From Flectobacillus major DSM 103 (GTDB taxonomy: Bacteria; Bacteroidota; Bacteroidia; Cytophagales; Spirosomataceae), in NCBI RefSeq assembly GCF_000427405.1, contig NZ_KE386491.1:5301047-5365046 (forward strand): a stretch of 64,000 bases of DNA. The letters are read 5' to 3'. Below, one piece after another: positions 1 through 8,391 of the stretch (its first letter is position 1; the number at the start of each line of letters is the position of its first letter). The position numbers and the translations under genes are program-made. Under the pieces are notes generated by a model. It saw nothing but the letters and a program-made list of their open reading frames with translations, did not search any database and was not told the origin of the DNA.

Positions 1-189
1 ATCTGCCACTTTTCCCATGCGTTGTCCATTCATATCTTCTAATGAAAGCACAGGGCTGAAATGAAGCTGATACAAATCTCTTATTTCAATGTCGTGATTG
101 TTGCTTTGCAAACTATCTACAACTGTCTGCATAAGGTGATGGTTCAGACTGCCATCATTAGGATGAGCATAAATAATTAAATGTTTCAT
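1..189 (-). CDS. NAD(P)H:quinone reductase, flavodoxin fold (partial)
   Basis: The first 63 residues of a protein whose C-terminus lies beyond the left edge. It starts MKHLIIYAHPNDGSLNHHL, a beta strand followed by the HPNxxS-type FMN/FAD phosphate loop of the KefF/MdaB/YwrO quinone reductase family. Members move two electrons from NAD(P)H to quinones or reactive electrophiles in the cytoplasm. The ATG at 189 is the only sensible start. The gene lies 77 bases downstream of the AraC regulator on the same strand, so the two may be co-transcribed and the regulator may control it. The fold is clear; the exact substrate cannot be judged from the fragment. Confidence 0.8.
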   Translation of the reverse strand, partial: MKHLIIYAHPNDGSLNHHLMQTVVDSLQSNNHDIEIRDLYQLHFSPVLSLEDMNGQRMGKVAD

Positions 190-266
190 GGTCTTATCTT
201 TTAATTTTGATAAGACAAAACTACAGTAACACCTTTTGCTAAAATTGTAAGAAAACGAAATGGAAC

Positions 267-1091
267 TTATTCAGCTTTGGCCATACAAATATCTTGCTGG
301 AACTTGATGTACTTTGTTGGGCTAATATTGATATAATGCTTAAAATCGTGAATAAGTTGGCTTTGGTCATAATATCCACATTGGCTGATGATTTCAAACC
401 AATCAATTTTACTGGTATTTGAAGCAATGTTTTGAATGAGCTGAATGGCTTTCAAAAAACGTTGATAGCGGCAGATTTCTTTGGCCGTAAATCCTAAGGT
501 TTTTTTATGGGTGAGTTGAATATTTCTTTCGGTTTGGTTTTGCTGACTGGCAACGATTTTGATTGGATTTAGGTTTTCGTTTTTAAGATTTGTCAACTTT
601 TCAACGATTGTATGTCGTTGTTTTAAATAAGGTTTACAAAATTCAAGCATGAACTCTACTCGACGATGCGTATCATCTATTTTATTAAGTTCTACCCATA
701 AAGCAGTAAAACAGTTTTCATCGAGCAAATCGTCGGGGTGGAGGGGCAAATGTTCGGCAATTGATGCGTTGCCAAAGAAACGATAGAAGGCGTCGTCTTT
801 AAAATTGGCCACTAAAATCTCGGAATTGGGTGGCAAAGAATAATCAAAAGCCTGCTTAATTGGCCCAATAACAAGGCATTTATCAACGGCTAATTCAGTA
901 TTGTATTTGGAATGAAGTATTGCTTTTACGCCAAAATTAAAAATCAGGATAGTTTGAAACGAAGGTAATAAAGTTTTTGAAATATTATCAGAAGAATTGT
1001 TTTTAGCATAATAAAAGTGAGAAAATACTTCCTCATAGTCTGTCGGAACAGCTATTCTCAAGCTGATATATTTACTTTTGTGTGCTAGCAT
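267..1091 (-). CDS. AraC-family transcriptional regulator
   Basis: A 274-residue protein with a beta-rich N-terminal sensor half (about residues 1-170, cupin-like as in the DUF6597 type) and an AraC helix-turn-helix pair at about residues 185-268. The second helix region reads DQSQLIHDFKHYINISPTKY, matching the family's conserved F-x-x-x-x-G-x-x-P-x-x-Y ending. It binds DNA in response to an unidentified ligand. It is followed by the quinone reductase fragment (77-base gap) and preceded by a terminator-bounded DJ-1 gene, so it probably heads a small electrophile- or redox-response unit. The Met at 1091 gives a full sensor domain. Confidence 0.85.
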   Translation of the reverse strand: MLAHKSKYISLRIAVPTDYEEVFSHFYYAKNNSSDNISKTLLPSFQTILIFNFGVKAILHSKYNTELAVDKCLVIGPIKQAFDYSLPPNSEILVANFKDDAFYRFFGNASIAEHLPLHPDDLLDENCFTALWVELNKIDDTHRRVEFMLEFCKPYLKQRHTIVEKLTNLKNENLNPIKIVASQQNQTERNIQLTHKKTLGFTAKEICRYQRFLKAIQLIQNIASNTSKIDWFEIISQCGYYDQSQLIHDFKHYINISPTKYIKFQQDICMAKAE

Positions 1092-1114
1092 TTTTGAATT
1101 TTAGGTAAAAATAC

Positions 1115-1146
1115 AAAAAGAAACTACCCAAGAGTAGCTTCTTTTT
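1115..1146 (-). terminator. intrinsic terminator after the DJ-1/PfpI gene
   Basis: A 13-base stem (1115-1127 with 1134-1146, one mismatch) with A-rich and T-rich flanks. It reads well on the minus strand, 18 bases past the DJ-1/PfpI stop codon, and separates that gene from the AraC gene. Confidence 0.7.
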
Positions 1147-1163
1147 GATAAAATAAACCCTAT

Positions 1164-1943
1164 TTACTGCTTAACTGATAATAACTTTAGCACAGCTTCG
1201 CCCACTTCTTTGGCTGATTGTGGATTTTGTCCTGTTACTACTCTTTGGTCAACAGCTACGTGTGGTTGCCAAAGCCCTGATTTTTCAAACTTTGCTCCAC
1301 GCTCAATAAGTGTAGTTTCCAAAGCAAAAGGAACTACGTTCTCTAATTTAACTGCGATTTCTTCTTCATTGGTAAAAGCATTGATTTTCTTACCCTCAAC
1401 CAAATATTTGCCTGTCGATAATTTAATATTTACCAAACCCGCTGGCCCGTGACATACTGCACTTACAATACCATTGTTCTCATAAATTTTCTGAGCAATA
1501 ATGGCAAGTTCTTTATTATCAGCCAAATCCCACATAGCACCATGGCCACCTGCATAAAAAATAGCTGCATATTCTTTCGGCTTGATTTGGCTTGGTTTAC
1601 GTGTATTTTCAATTTTGGTATGGTATTTTGCATTTTCCCAAAACTTTTTGTTTACTGTATCTTCCAAATTAAACCCGTCAACAGGAGCTTTCCCACCTTT
1701 GGGGCTTACAAAATCTATTTCATATCCAGCCTTGTGCAACACCTCCCAAGGGTGTGCCACTTCCGATAAATAATAGCCTGTAGTTTCGCCTGTATTTCCT
1801 TTTTTGTCATGGCTTGTTACCACGAATAGAATTTTCTTCATTGTATTTGAGTGTTTGGTTTGTGCAAATACTTGATTGTGATATGACAAAATAGTAGCAA
1901 TCACCACAATCATTATTGCGATTTTTTTCAATGCGTTTTTCAT
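1164..1943 (-). CDS. Exported DJ-1/PfpI family class I glutamine amidotransferase-like protein
   Basis: A 259-residue protein with an N-terminal hydrophobic signal (about residues 1-27, ending VFAQ) followed by a DJ-1/PfpI domain. Diagnostic motifs are the GGHGAMWDL loop and the nucleophile elbow SAVCHGPAGL, with Cys164 followed by His165. This is the HchA/Hsp31-like branch, whose members are reported as glyoxalase III or protein deglycase and stress proteins; the reaction here is inferred. The signal peptide suggests periplasmic or membrane-attached placement, which is unusual for the family. A perfect CRP-type dyad lies about 80 bases upstream, next to the Crp/Fnr regulator gene, so control by that regulator is likely. 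Confidence 0.88.
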   Translation of the reverse strand: MKNALKKIAIMIVVIATILSYHNQVFAQTKHSNTMKKILFVVTSHDKKGNTGETTGYYLSEVAHPWEVLHKAGYEIDFVSPKGGKAPVDGFNLEDTVNKKFWENAKYHTKIENTRKPSQIKPKEYAAIFYAGGHGAMWDLADNKELAIIAQKIYENNGIVSAVCHGPAGLVNIKLSTGKYLVEGKKINAFTNEEEIAVKLENVVPFALETTLIERGAKFEKSGLWQPHVAVDQRVVTGQNPQSAKEVGEAVLKLLSVKQ

Positions 1944-2022
1944 CTTTTGTATTGTTTAATATTGACAAGGCAAAGTTGATAACAAAGGCAAAAATCGTAC
2001 AGGAGGTATGTCACAAATTTGA

Positions 2023-2038
2023 TGTGATGTATGTCACA
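2023..2038. promoter_or_regulatory. Candidate CRP/FNR-type operator TGTGA-N6-TCACA
   Basis: The two half-sites TGTGA (2023-2027) and TCACA (2034-2038) are perfect and six bases apart, the textbook CRP geometry. A further TCACA at 2011-2015 makes a second, wider dyad with the 2023 half-site. The element lies directly after the Crp-like gene stop and upstream of the DJ-1/PfpI gene. Function is inferred. Confidence 0.6.
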
Positions 2039-2602
2039 TTATGAAGAAAGACGGCTTAGGGTTTCTCTGGAAACCCCAATATAAGAAGCGATTAGTGTTT
2101 TGGGAACTCGTTGAAAAAGGCTGGGGTAATTTACCAATAAATCTTCGTAACGCTCTTTGGCATTGTTGTTTAGCAAAGATAAAATTCTGCGTTGTAAGGC
2201 TATGTAGCCCAAATTTGATTTTTTTCTAAAAAAGTGTTCAATCTTGTGAAGTTCAGCACATATTTTTTCACGATTAGTAAGAGAAATACAAAGTAATTCT
2301 ACTTCTTCAATACAATTAATTGCTAAAGTAGCTGTACTTTGACCAAAATAGGCTTGATAATCGGTAATCCACCAATCTTCCATCGCAAATTGCAAAATAT
2401 GTTCTTTGCCATCGTGGTTGGTAAACGATGCTTTGAGTAAGCCCTTCACCACAAAATAATCGTTGATAACGCTATCACCTTCTTGAATAAGGAATTGATG
2501 TTTTTTTAGCTTTTTGGTGGTAAAATGAGAAAGAATATAGTCAAATTCTTGGTCTGTCAGCGGAGTTATTTTTTCAAAATGTTGTCTTAGCACTTTAGTC
2601 AT
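2039..2602 (-). CDS. Crp/Fnr family transcriptional regulator
   Basis: A 187-residue regulator starting at the ATG at 2602 (MTKVLRQHFEKITPL). A longer frame to 2683 adds residues without family character. Residues about 10-115 form a cyclic-nucleotide-binding-like barrel. The C-terminal winged helix is short and ends VSRETLSRLSS. The recognition helix RETxxR has the same Arg-Glu...Arg spacing as E. coli CRP, which reads TGTGA. A perfect TGTGA-N6-TCACA site lies just past its stop codon, in front of the DJ-1/PfpI gene. No Fe-S Cys cluster is visible, so the FNR oxygen-sensing mode is unlikely. The ligand is unknown. Confidence 0.85.
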   Translation of the reverse strand: MTKVLRQHFEKITPLTDQEFDYILSHFTTKKLKKHQFLIQEGDSVINDYFVVKGLLKASFTNHDGKEHILQFAMEDWWITDYQAYFGQSTATLAINCIEEVELLCISLTNREKICAELHKIEHFFRKKSNLGYIALQRRILSLLNNNAKERYEDLLVNYPSLFQRVPKTLIASYIGVSRETLSRLSS

Positions 2603-2904
2603 TTTTAAAGGAAATGTTTTGAGAATTATTACCGAAAATTGACACTTAGCTACAAGTATTGTTAAAAACGTTTCTTTGTTCAATAATACTTGTAGCTAGA
2701 CTTTGTAAATACATTATAAAGTTTTTTAACGATTTCTTTTGTTATTTGATTTCAAAATTGTGCTAAGATATTGTCTTACCTAGCCAGTTGATTCTATCTT
2801 CAAAAATAGTATAACAATCGATTTTAAGTATTTTTTCACGGCTCATTTGGCAAAAACAGCTAAATAAGGATTACCCTTTACCATTTTTCTTGCTACCAAT
2901 TTCA

Positions 2905-3165
2905 ATGCAATCAGCTCAGTGGCCACAACAGGCAGCCTTGAAAATTGGTAGCAATTTAATTCAAATGGTAAAACTTAATAAGCTTGAGAAATTAATGTTT
3001 TTGAAAATCTATGAAAAATGTACGTATCAAATTGAATATAGACTAGGGAACACTATAGCTGGTTGCGATGAAGTCCCAGAAGAACTCCCTTTCATCCAAG
3101 CCGACATAGAAAAGCTATCAAACACTAAAATGATCAATAATTGGATTTTAGAGAATTGTAAATAA
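2905..3165 (+). CDS. Hypothetical small protein (doubtful)
   Basis: An 86-codon frame from ATG 2905 encoding a Lys/Glu-rich protein with no recognised family. Its start lies inside the loop of a 13-base inverted repeat (2890-2902 with 2942-2954), and no clear ribosome site precedes it. Flanking DNA is AT-rich and holds other broken-looking frames. It could be a real small gene, a fragment or a chance frame. Confidence 0.25.
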   Translation: MQSAQWPQQAALKIGSNLIQMVKLNKLEKLMFLKIYEKCTYQIEYRLGNTIAGCDEVPEELPFIQADIEKLSNTKMINNWILENCK

Positions 3166-3246
3166 ATAAGCCCATTTAAAATTATATCACCCAAATATAA
3201 ACAACCTTTTCAGCGTGACATTACTGAAAATGCTACATTAACTCTA

Positions 3247-3275
3247 AGAGAAAAACAACCCAATAAATAGGTTGT
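3247..3275 (-). terminator. Possible terminator hairpin
   Basis: ACAACC (3255-3260) pairs with GGTTGT (3270-3275). On the minus strand it is followed by TTTTTCTC. It lies downstream of the possible gene remnant at 3409-3582. Confidence 0.4.
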
Positions 3276-3408
3276 CTGGTTTAGAAGAAAAGACGAAGGC
3301 ATTTTTTGATGTATGGGACATCGTTTTTTAAAATTATTTACTCAAATCAAGACCCATTCTATTTCGTTCTTGTAGTAGAGTTAGTAAAAATTGCAAGTTT
3401 TACGGATA

Positions 3409-3582
3409 TTAAAAGTAATTTTTAAAGCATTCTAAAAAGGTAGGAAAGCGTCGAATATTATTCTCTATATCAAGACTATCACGATACCTTTGAGGGATAT
3501 CATTATAGATTTGACGAGACCGTAATTCTCCAAAATCTATAATATGAGTATGCTTGGCAGAATCTTTCCCTTCAAAGCATTG
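3409..3582 (-). pseudogene. Possible C-terminal gene remnant
   Basis: A 57-codon open stretch bounded by a stop upstream (3583-3585) and a stop at 3409-3411, with no start codon near its beginning. The translation is protein-like (for example IIDFGELRSRQIYNDIPQRY) rather than low complexity. It looks like the tail of a decayed gene. No family is recognised. A chance open frame is the alternative. The rest of 3166-3686 shows only weak hairpins. Confidence 0.25.
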
Positions 3583-3631
3583 TTATTTAAAGCTTTTGGC
3601 GAATATTGAAGACAGTATGTATTGAGGCATA

Positions 3632-3662
3632 AAAACAAAAAAGCGAGCTATTTAGCTCGCTT
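3632..3662 (-). terminator. Terminator after tRNA-Glu copy 1
   Basis: Perfect stem AAGCGAGCTA with TAGCTCGCTT (3641-3650, 3653-3662). On the minus strand it is followed by a T run, 25 bases after the end of the downstream tRNA-Glu. Confidence 0.85.
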
Positions 3663-3686
3663 GCAGTACTTTGATAATCTGTATGG

Positions 3687-3758
3687 TAGTCCGTACGGGA
3701 ATCGAACCCGTGTTTCATCCGTGAAAGGGACGTGTCCTAACCCCTAGACGAACGGACC
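3687..3758 (-). tRNA. tRNA-Glu (UUC), downstream copy
   Basis: A complete cloverleaf on the minus strand. The acceptor strand is GGTCCGT, the D arm lies in GTCTAGGGGTTAGGAC, the anticodon loop CTTTCAC carries anticodon TTC, and the T arm is CGGGTTCGATTCCCG. It is identical to the copy at 3840-3911. The three bases after the discriminator read CCA when 3684-3686 are included, so this copy may encode its own CCA end while the other does not. Confidence 0.96.
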
Positions 3759-3801
3759 AATTGGGGTATTTACTATGGACTATCAATCAATGAGAGTCTG
3801 G

Positions 3802-3838
3802 AAAAAAAAGCCCCGATTCTGTTTGAATCAGAGCTTTT
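3802..3838 (-). terminator. Terminator between the two tRNA-Glu genes
   Basis: On the minus strand, GCTCTGATTC pairs with GAATCGGGGC (two G-T pairs) and a run of eight T follows. It sits directly after the upstream tRNA-Glu copy, so each copy seems to be its own transcription unit. Confidence 0.75.
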
Positions 3839-3839
3839 G

Positions 3840-3911
3840 TAGTCCGTACGGGAATCGAACCCGTGTTTCATCCGTGAAAGGGACGTGTCCTAACCCCTAG
3901 ACGAACGGACC
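3840..3911 (-). tRNA. tRNA-Glu (UUC), upstream copy
   Basis: Identical over all 72 bases to the copy at 3687-3758. The identity extends into the flanks (3839-3921 against 3686-3768, offset 153), which marks a recent tandem duplication. CCA is not encoded here; the bases after the discriminator read CAA. Confidence 0.96.
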
Positions 3912-4189
3912 AATTGGGGTAACGAACTTTGAAAAGTTATTTCCTTTTCGTTTTTCGTGGTGCAAAATTACTGGTTTTATTGATACACTCCAAATGTTTT
4001 TTTGAAAAAAAAATGAAATATTTTCAAACTGCCTGATAGTGAGTAGGTTTGGAAAGTATTTTTTTCTATTCTCTAGTAGAAGCCTTTTATTGGTAAGGTG
4101 TTTGATTTTTTCATTTTCAGTTTTTATTTTTTCTCCTAAATAAATTCTAAATTTAAGTTCTGAAAATACCATTTTTGAAAACAAAAACT

Positions 4190-5773
4190 ATGAATGAAAT
4201 AACATCGGCACATTTGAGTTCTCAGCAGGCATGGGAGCATATCAAAAGTGATAAGGCTTTATTTAACCAATTTGAAGCTGAAATTCTACCGCCTTATATC
4301 AATAGCTGTCGGTGGTTTGCTGGAAAAGCACGTACTCAAGAGCGTTTTTCTATCAAAACGGCCATGGAAATACCAATCAAGGATTCAATAGCTTTGTTGT
4401 GTATTGTTGAGGTGCTGTATAGCGACGGAGAAACCGAAAGCTATTTATTGCCTTTGTCGTTTATTGAGGCAACCCTGTCAAAAGAGATTATTTCAACAGG
4501 TATCATCACACTGGCTTACATCAACAATAAGCGTGGTTTTGTTATTGATGCCTTATACGATGAGCGTTTTCAGCAGGCTCTGTTTTATCAAATTGCTCAT
4601 GCTGAGCCTTTACAGCAGACGGTCGGAAAGTTGGATTTTGTACGAGGGAAAGGACTTGCGGGTGAAGATATTAATGCCCCTATTGCTTCAAAAGCTCTTA
4701 CTTTGGCATCGTCAAACTCGGCTATGGTTTTTGGCGAAAAATACTTTATGAAGCTGTATCGTAAATTATTCCGAGAAACCAACCCAGAGGTAGAAATGAT
4801 TGAGTTTTTGACTGAGTTTTCGGATTTTGCTTTTATTCCTGCTTTTGCTGGTAGTATTACTTGGAAATCTGATGGACTTGAGGATATTACCTTGGGAATG
4901 ATGCAGAGAATGGTTGATAATCAGGCTGATAGCTGGGAAATGACAGGGGGGCAGTTGGATGACTTTGTGGAGGCATTTGTTGAAAAAACATTCTCGATTA
5001 AGGAACAGGTTTTTGAACAAGTAGAGCTTTTGGCTCAGCGAACTGCCGAAATGCACTTGGCTTTGTATGCTCCCAATGCCGATAAAATGTTTGCGACTGA
5101 GGTTTTTACAGAAGATTATCGCCGATTTATTCATACTCGACTTTGCCATTTGTTAGATAAACGCTACAACCTTCTGATTGAAAAATATACTAGTATTACC
5201 GACCCCGTAACCCGAAAATTGGCTTGGGACTTTATGGAGGCCAAAGAGTTGATAGATGAATTTGCTGATCAGATTTTGACTAAAGATTTGGAATCACTTC
5301 GGATTAGAATTCATGGGGATTATCATTTGGGGCAGGTGCTAGCAACTAGCAATGATTATATCATTATTGATTTTGAAGGTGAACCTGAAAGTTCTATTAC
5401 AGACCGTAAAATCAAACATTCGCCTCTGAAAGATGTAGCAGGTATGATTAGAAGCTACCATTATGCTATTTCTGCAAAAATGTTTAACGACCCTGATGCG
5501 GCCAAATTGGATACAACAAGAGTTCAATTGGCGGCCGACCGATGGTATAAGTTGATTTTGCAGACTTTTATGGAAAAATATCTTGATACTTTTGGCAAGC
5601 CGCACCCTCTTTTCAAAAATAATAATGAAATAAATTTCTTGATGTTGATTTATTTATTAGAAAAAGCGGTGTATGAGCTAGGCTACGAAATTAGTTATCG
5701 CCCTGATTGGGTCAAAATTCCTCTCAAAGGGATTGTCAATGTAATCCGAGAAATAGAAAAATTGAAAATGTAG
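4190..5773 (+). CDS. Maltokinase-like protein (trehalose synthase/GlgE pathway)
   Basis: A 527-residue cytoplasmic protein of the Mak/Pep2 maltokinase family, which phosphorylates maltose with ATP to maltose 1-phosphate, the donor used by GlgE. The N-terminal cap region has the family motif RWFAGKAR (about residues 43-50). The kinase core carries the catalytic loop HGDYHLGQVL near residue 374 and the metal-binding IDFEGEP near 393. The start at 4190 is preferred over the in-frame TTG at 4175. It stands alone between the tRNA-Glu pair and the convergent kbl gene. GlgB (9757) and GlgE (19774) lie within 18 kb. No trehalose synthase is in the window, so the maltose source is not shown. Confidence 0.9.
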   Translation: MNEITSAHLSSQQAWEHIKSDKALFNQFEAEILPPYINSCRWFAGKARTQERFSIKTAMEIPIKDSIALLCIVEVLYSDGETESYLLPLSFIEATLSKEIISTGIITLAYINNKRGFVIDALYDERFQQALFYQIAHAEPLQQTVGKLDFVRGKGLAGEDINAPIASKALTLASSNSAMVFGEKYFMKLYRKLFRETNPEVEMIEFLTEFSDFAFIPAFAGSITWKSDGLEDITLGMMQRMVDNQADSWEMTGGQLDDFVEAFVEKTFSIKEQVFEQVELLAQRTAEMHLALYAPNADKMFATEVFTEDYRRFIHTRLCHLLDKRYNLLIEKYTSITDPVTRKLAWDFMEAKELIDEFADQILTKDLESLRIRIHGDYHLGQVLATSNDYIIIDFEGEPESSITDRKIKHSPLKDVAGMIRSYHYAISAKMFNDPDAAKLDTTRVQLAADRWYKLILQTFMEKYLDTFGKPHPLFKNNNEINFLMLIYLLEKAVYELGYEISYRPDWVKIPLKGIVNVIREIEKLKM

Positions 5774-5851
5774 ACAAAGATACCTATGAGTATTGGAGAG
5801 GATGCAAAGGATTTGTTACTTGTTTCGATACAATAATTTGTAGCAATAGCA

Positions 5852-5872
5852 GGGCAACTATAACGGTTGCCC
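5852..5872. other. Hairpin between convergent genes
   Basis: GGGCAAC (5852-5858) pairs perfectly with GTTGCCC (5866-5872). There is no T run on either side, so it is a weak terminator candidate for the maltokinase or kbl transcripts. The rest of 5774-6021 shows no gene. Confidence 0.4.
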
Positions 5873-6021
5873 TTATAGGAGAATTGGGTATAGTAATTGG
5901 GGATACAAACAAAAAATCTGCTATTGAAGCTGTTTTAATTTCTAAAATGAGTTTGAACAGCTTCATGAGTTTTTAACATAGAAGAAACATTTAGATACGC
6001 TAATTTACTGAAACCTCATGC

Positions 6022-7209
6022 TTAGATAACCCCTAAGGCTTTGCCGACTTTGGTAAAGGCTGCAACGGCTTTTTCAAGATGTTCTATTTCGTGGCCTGCC
6101 GAAATCTGAACCCTAATTCTTGCTTTACCTTGAGGTACAACAGGATAAAAGAAGCCTATCACATAAATACCTTCAGCCAAAAGCTTTGACGCAAACTCCT
6201 GAGCCAATTTAGCATCGTACAACATGATAGGTACAATCGGGTGTTGGCCAGGAATAATATCAAAACCTGCCTGTGTCATCGCTTTTCTGAAAAATTGAGT
6301 ATTGTTTTCTAGCTTATCGCGAAGAGCAGTAGAGGCACTGAGCAAATCTAATACTTTGATTGATGCCCCAACAATAGCAGGAGCAAGGGTATTTGAAAAC
6401 AAATATGGTCTTGAACGTTGACGCAATAGGTCTACGATTTCTTTCCGAGCGGCCGTAAATCCTCCCGAAGCACCCCCCAAAGCTTTACCATACGTACCCG
6501 TAATAATATCGATACGCCCCATTACATTTTTTAGCTCGTGAGTACCACGGCCAGTTTTTCCCATAAAGCCCGAAGCATGACATTCATCAATCATAACCAT
6601 GGCATCGTACTGTTCGGCTAGGTCACAGATTTTATCGAGTGAAGCAATAGTGCCGTCCATTGAAAATACGCCATCTGTAACAATCAGTTTTCGACGACTG
6701 CCTGCTGCGGCTTTTAGCTGGGTTTCTAGGTCGTCCATGTTATTGTTTTTGTAACGAAACCGTTTGGCTTTGCACAAACGAATACCGTCGATAATAGAGG
6801 CATGGTTGAGTTCGTCCGAAATAATGGCGTCTTCTTCGCCCAACAACGGCTCAAATACGCCACCATTGGCATCAAAAGCGGCAGCGTATAGGATACAATC
6901 TTCCATACCCAAAAACTCGGCCGTTTTACGTTCTAATTCTTTGTGAATATCTTGTGTACCGCAAATAAATCTTACCGACGACATTCCGAAGCCATGTGTG
7001 TCGATAGCCTCATGAGCCGCTTTGATGGCTTCAGGGTGCGACGATAGCCCAAGGTAATTGTTGGCACAGAAATTGAGTACTTCTTCGCCTGAATTAATCT
7101 GAATTTGTGCCGACTGAGGCGATACAATAATACGTTCAGATTTATAAAGTCCAGCCTCCTGAATACCAGTAAGCTCTTTTTGCAACGCTTCTTTTACACT
7201 TCCGTACAT
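6022..7209 (-). CDS. kbl: Glycine C-acetyltransferase (2-amino-3-ketobutyrate CoA ligase)
   Basis: A 395-residue alpha-oxoamine synthase, full length for Kbl. It cleaves 2-amino-3-ketobutyrate with CoA to glycine and acetyl-CoA, the second step of threonine breakdown, using PLP. The PLP lysine lies in [13 protein letters not shown] (Lys242). The FSMDGTIA and DECHASG blocks bind the cofactor, with Asp in the MIDECH motif. It follows the SDR-type threonine dehydrogenase gene by 13 bases on the same strand, so the pair forms a threonine-to-glycine operon. The divergent Lrp/AsnC gene is the likely regulator. Confidence 0.96.
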   Translation of the reverse strand: MYGSVKEALQKELTGIQEAGLYKSERIIVSPQSAQIQINSGEEVLNFCANNYLGLSSHPEAIKAAHEAIDTHGFGMSSVRFICGTQDIHKELERKTAEFLGMEDCILYAAAFDANGGVFEPLLGEEDAIISDELNHASIIDGIRLCKAKRFRYKNNNMDDLETQLKAAAGSRRKLIVTDGVFSMDGTIASLDKICDLAEQYDAMVMIDECHASGFMGKTGRGTHELKNVMGRIDIITGTYGKALGGASGGFTAARKEIVDLLRQRSRPYLFSNTLAPAIVGASIKVLDLLSASTALRDKLENNTQFFRKAMTQAGFDIIPGQHPIVPIMLYDAKLAQEFASKLLAEGIYVIGFFYPVVPQGKARIRVQISAGHEIEHLEKAVAAFTKVGKALGVI

Positions 7210-7222
7210 AACAAATAAATGA

Positions 7223-8188
7223 TTATTGGGTAATTAGATGTTTTTGTTGATATTTTTCTGTAAGTTTCTGTATCATGATTTGGGTCATACCCGACAGGTC
7301 AAATTGGGGCTTCCAATACCAATCGTGTTGGGCTGCTGTATCGTCGATCGACTTAGGCCATGAATCTGCAATCATTTGTCTGAAATCAGGCTGATATTGT
7401 ACCGAAAAATCAGGTAAATGGCGTTGTATTTCGGCTGTAAGCTGGGCAGGTGTAAAGCTCATACCTGCTAGATTATACGAACTCCTAACTCTGATATTTT
7501 CGACGGGAGCTTCCATGAGTTCGAGGGTAGCCCGAATGGCATCGTCCATGTATATCATTGGTAAAAGGGTATCTTCCTTGAGAAAGCAAGTGTAGGGTTT
7601 GTGTTGTACTGCATCATGAAAAATTTCGACAGCGTAGTCGGTTGTTCCACCGCCGGGCATCGATTGGTAACTAATAACGCCAGGGTAACGCAAAGAACGA
7701 ATATCTAGTCCGTATCTTTTATGATAATACCCCGCCCAATTTTCGCCAGCTACTTTGCTAATACCATAAACAGTAGAAGGGTCGAGGAAGGTAGTTTGGG
7801 GGGTGTCGTATTGTGGAGCACTGTCGCCAAAGGCGGCAATAGAGCTTGGAAAAAAAACTTTGTCTAATTTTACCTCACGAGCTACCTCAAAGACATTGAA
7901 AAGAGTACGCATGTTCAAATCCCATGCACGCAGAGGGTCGAGCTCGCCTTTGGCCGATAATACGGCAGCCAAATGATAAATTTGGGTAATACCAAACCGA
8001 TGAACAGTCTCGACAAGAGCCAGTACGTTGGTAGCATCCAATAGCACAAAAGGTTCTTGGATGTCTTTTGGAGCAGTAATATCTGAAGCTATTACGGCGT
8101 TGGTACCATGAACCAAACGCAACTGCTTCAATAAGGCGGTGCCAATTTGTCCATTGGCACCGATTACAAGAATTTTGTCTTTTATCAT
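7223..8188 (-). CDS. L-threonine 3-dehydrogenase, SDR (epimerase-like) type
   Basis: A 321-residue NAD-dependent epimerase/dehydratase-fold enzyme. The Rossmann motif is GANGQIG (residues 9-15). The catalytic YxxxK is in VYGISK (Tyr141, Lys145), with PSSIAAFG supplying the Ser/Thr. Short-chain threonine dehydrogenases of this type oxidise threonine to 2-amino-3-ketobutyrate, which Kbl then cleaves. The 13-base distance to kbl is the main reason for this call over a generic sugar epimerase. The ATG at 8188 fits the start of the Rossmann strand. The promoter faces the Lrp gene across about 200 AT-rich bases holding inverted repeats. Confidence 0.88.
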   Translation of the reverse strand: MIKDKILVIGANGQIGTALLKQLRLVHGTNAVIASDITAPKDIQEPFVLLDATNVLALVETVHRFGITQIYHLAAVLSAKGELDPLRAWDLNMRTLFNVFEVAREVKLDKVFFPSSIAAFGDSAPQYDTPQTTFLDPSTVYGISKVAGENWAGYYHKRYGLDIRSLRYPGVISYQSMPGGGTTDYAVEIFHDAVQHKPYTCFLKEDTLLPMIYMDDAIRATLELMEAPVENIRVRSSYNLAGMSFTPAQLTAEIQRHLPDFSVQYQPDFRQMIADSWPKSIDDTAAQHDWYWKPQFDLSGMTQIMIQKLTEKYQQKHLITQ

Positions 8189-8220
8189 ATAAGTTGATGA
8201 AGGTAATTGAAATTTTATTA

Positions 8221-8337
8221 CTGGTAAATTTGTATTTTACAGAAATAATAATGGTGCAAAGTTAATATTACAGTTATATTTGTCAATAATTAAGGTTAAA
8301 AACAATAAATATTGCTGAATTATATTATTTTTACCAG
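8221..8337. promoter_or_regulatory. Divergent promoter region with inverted repeats
   Basis: This is the space between the threonine dehydrogenase and Lrp genes. GTAAA-N7-TTTAC forms a 17-base dyad at 8224-8240. CTGGTAAA (8221-8228) recurs inverted as TTTACCAG (8330-8337), about 100 bases away. A TAnnTTTG box of the Bacteroidota -7 type sits at 8275-8282 pointing to the Lrp gene; no matching -33 box was found. Lrp-type regulators bind such degenerate paired sites and bend the DNA between them, so autoregulation plus operon control is inferred. Confidence 0.4.
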
Positions 8338-8391
8338 ATATTTTACTTTTTCAAGAATAGAAAGAGTATTCGGTTCAGAAAAAATTACTTT

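Noticed and set aside
3897-4184. 95-codon minus-strand frame
   Set aside because: It overlaps the tRNA-Glu at 3840-3911, and its Lys/Phe-rich translation is what AT-rich spacer gives by chance.
5707-5976. 89-codon plus-strand frame after the maltokinase gene
   Set aside because: It overlaps the end of the maltokinase gene in another frame and contains the 5852 hairpin; no family character.
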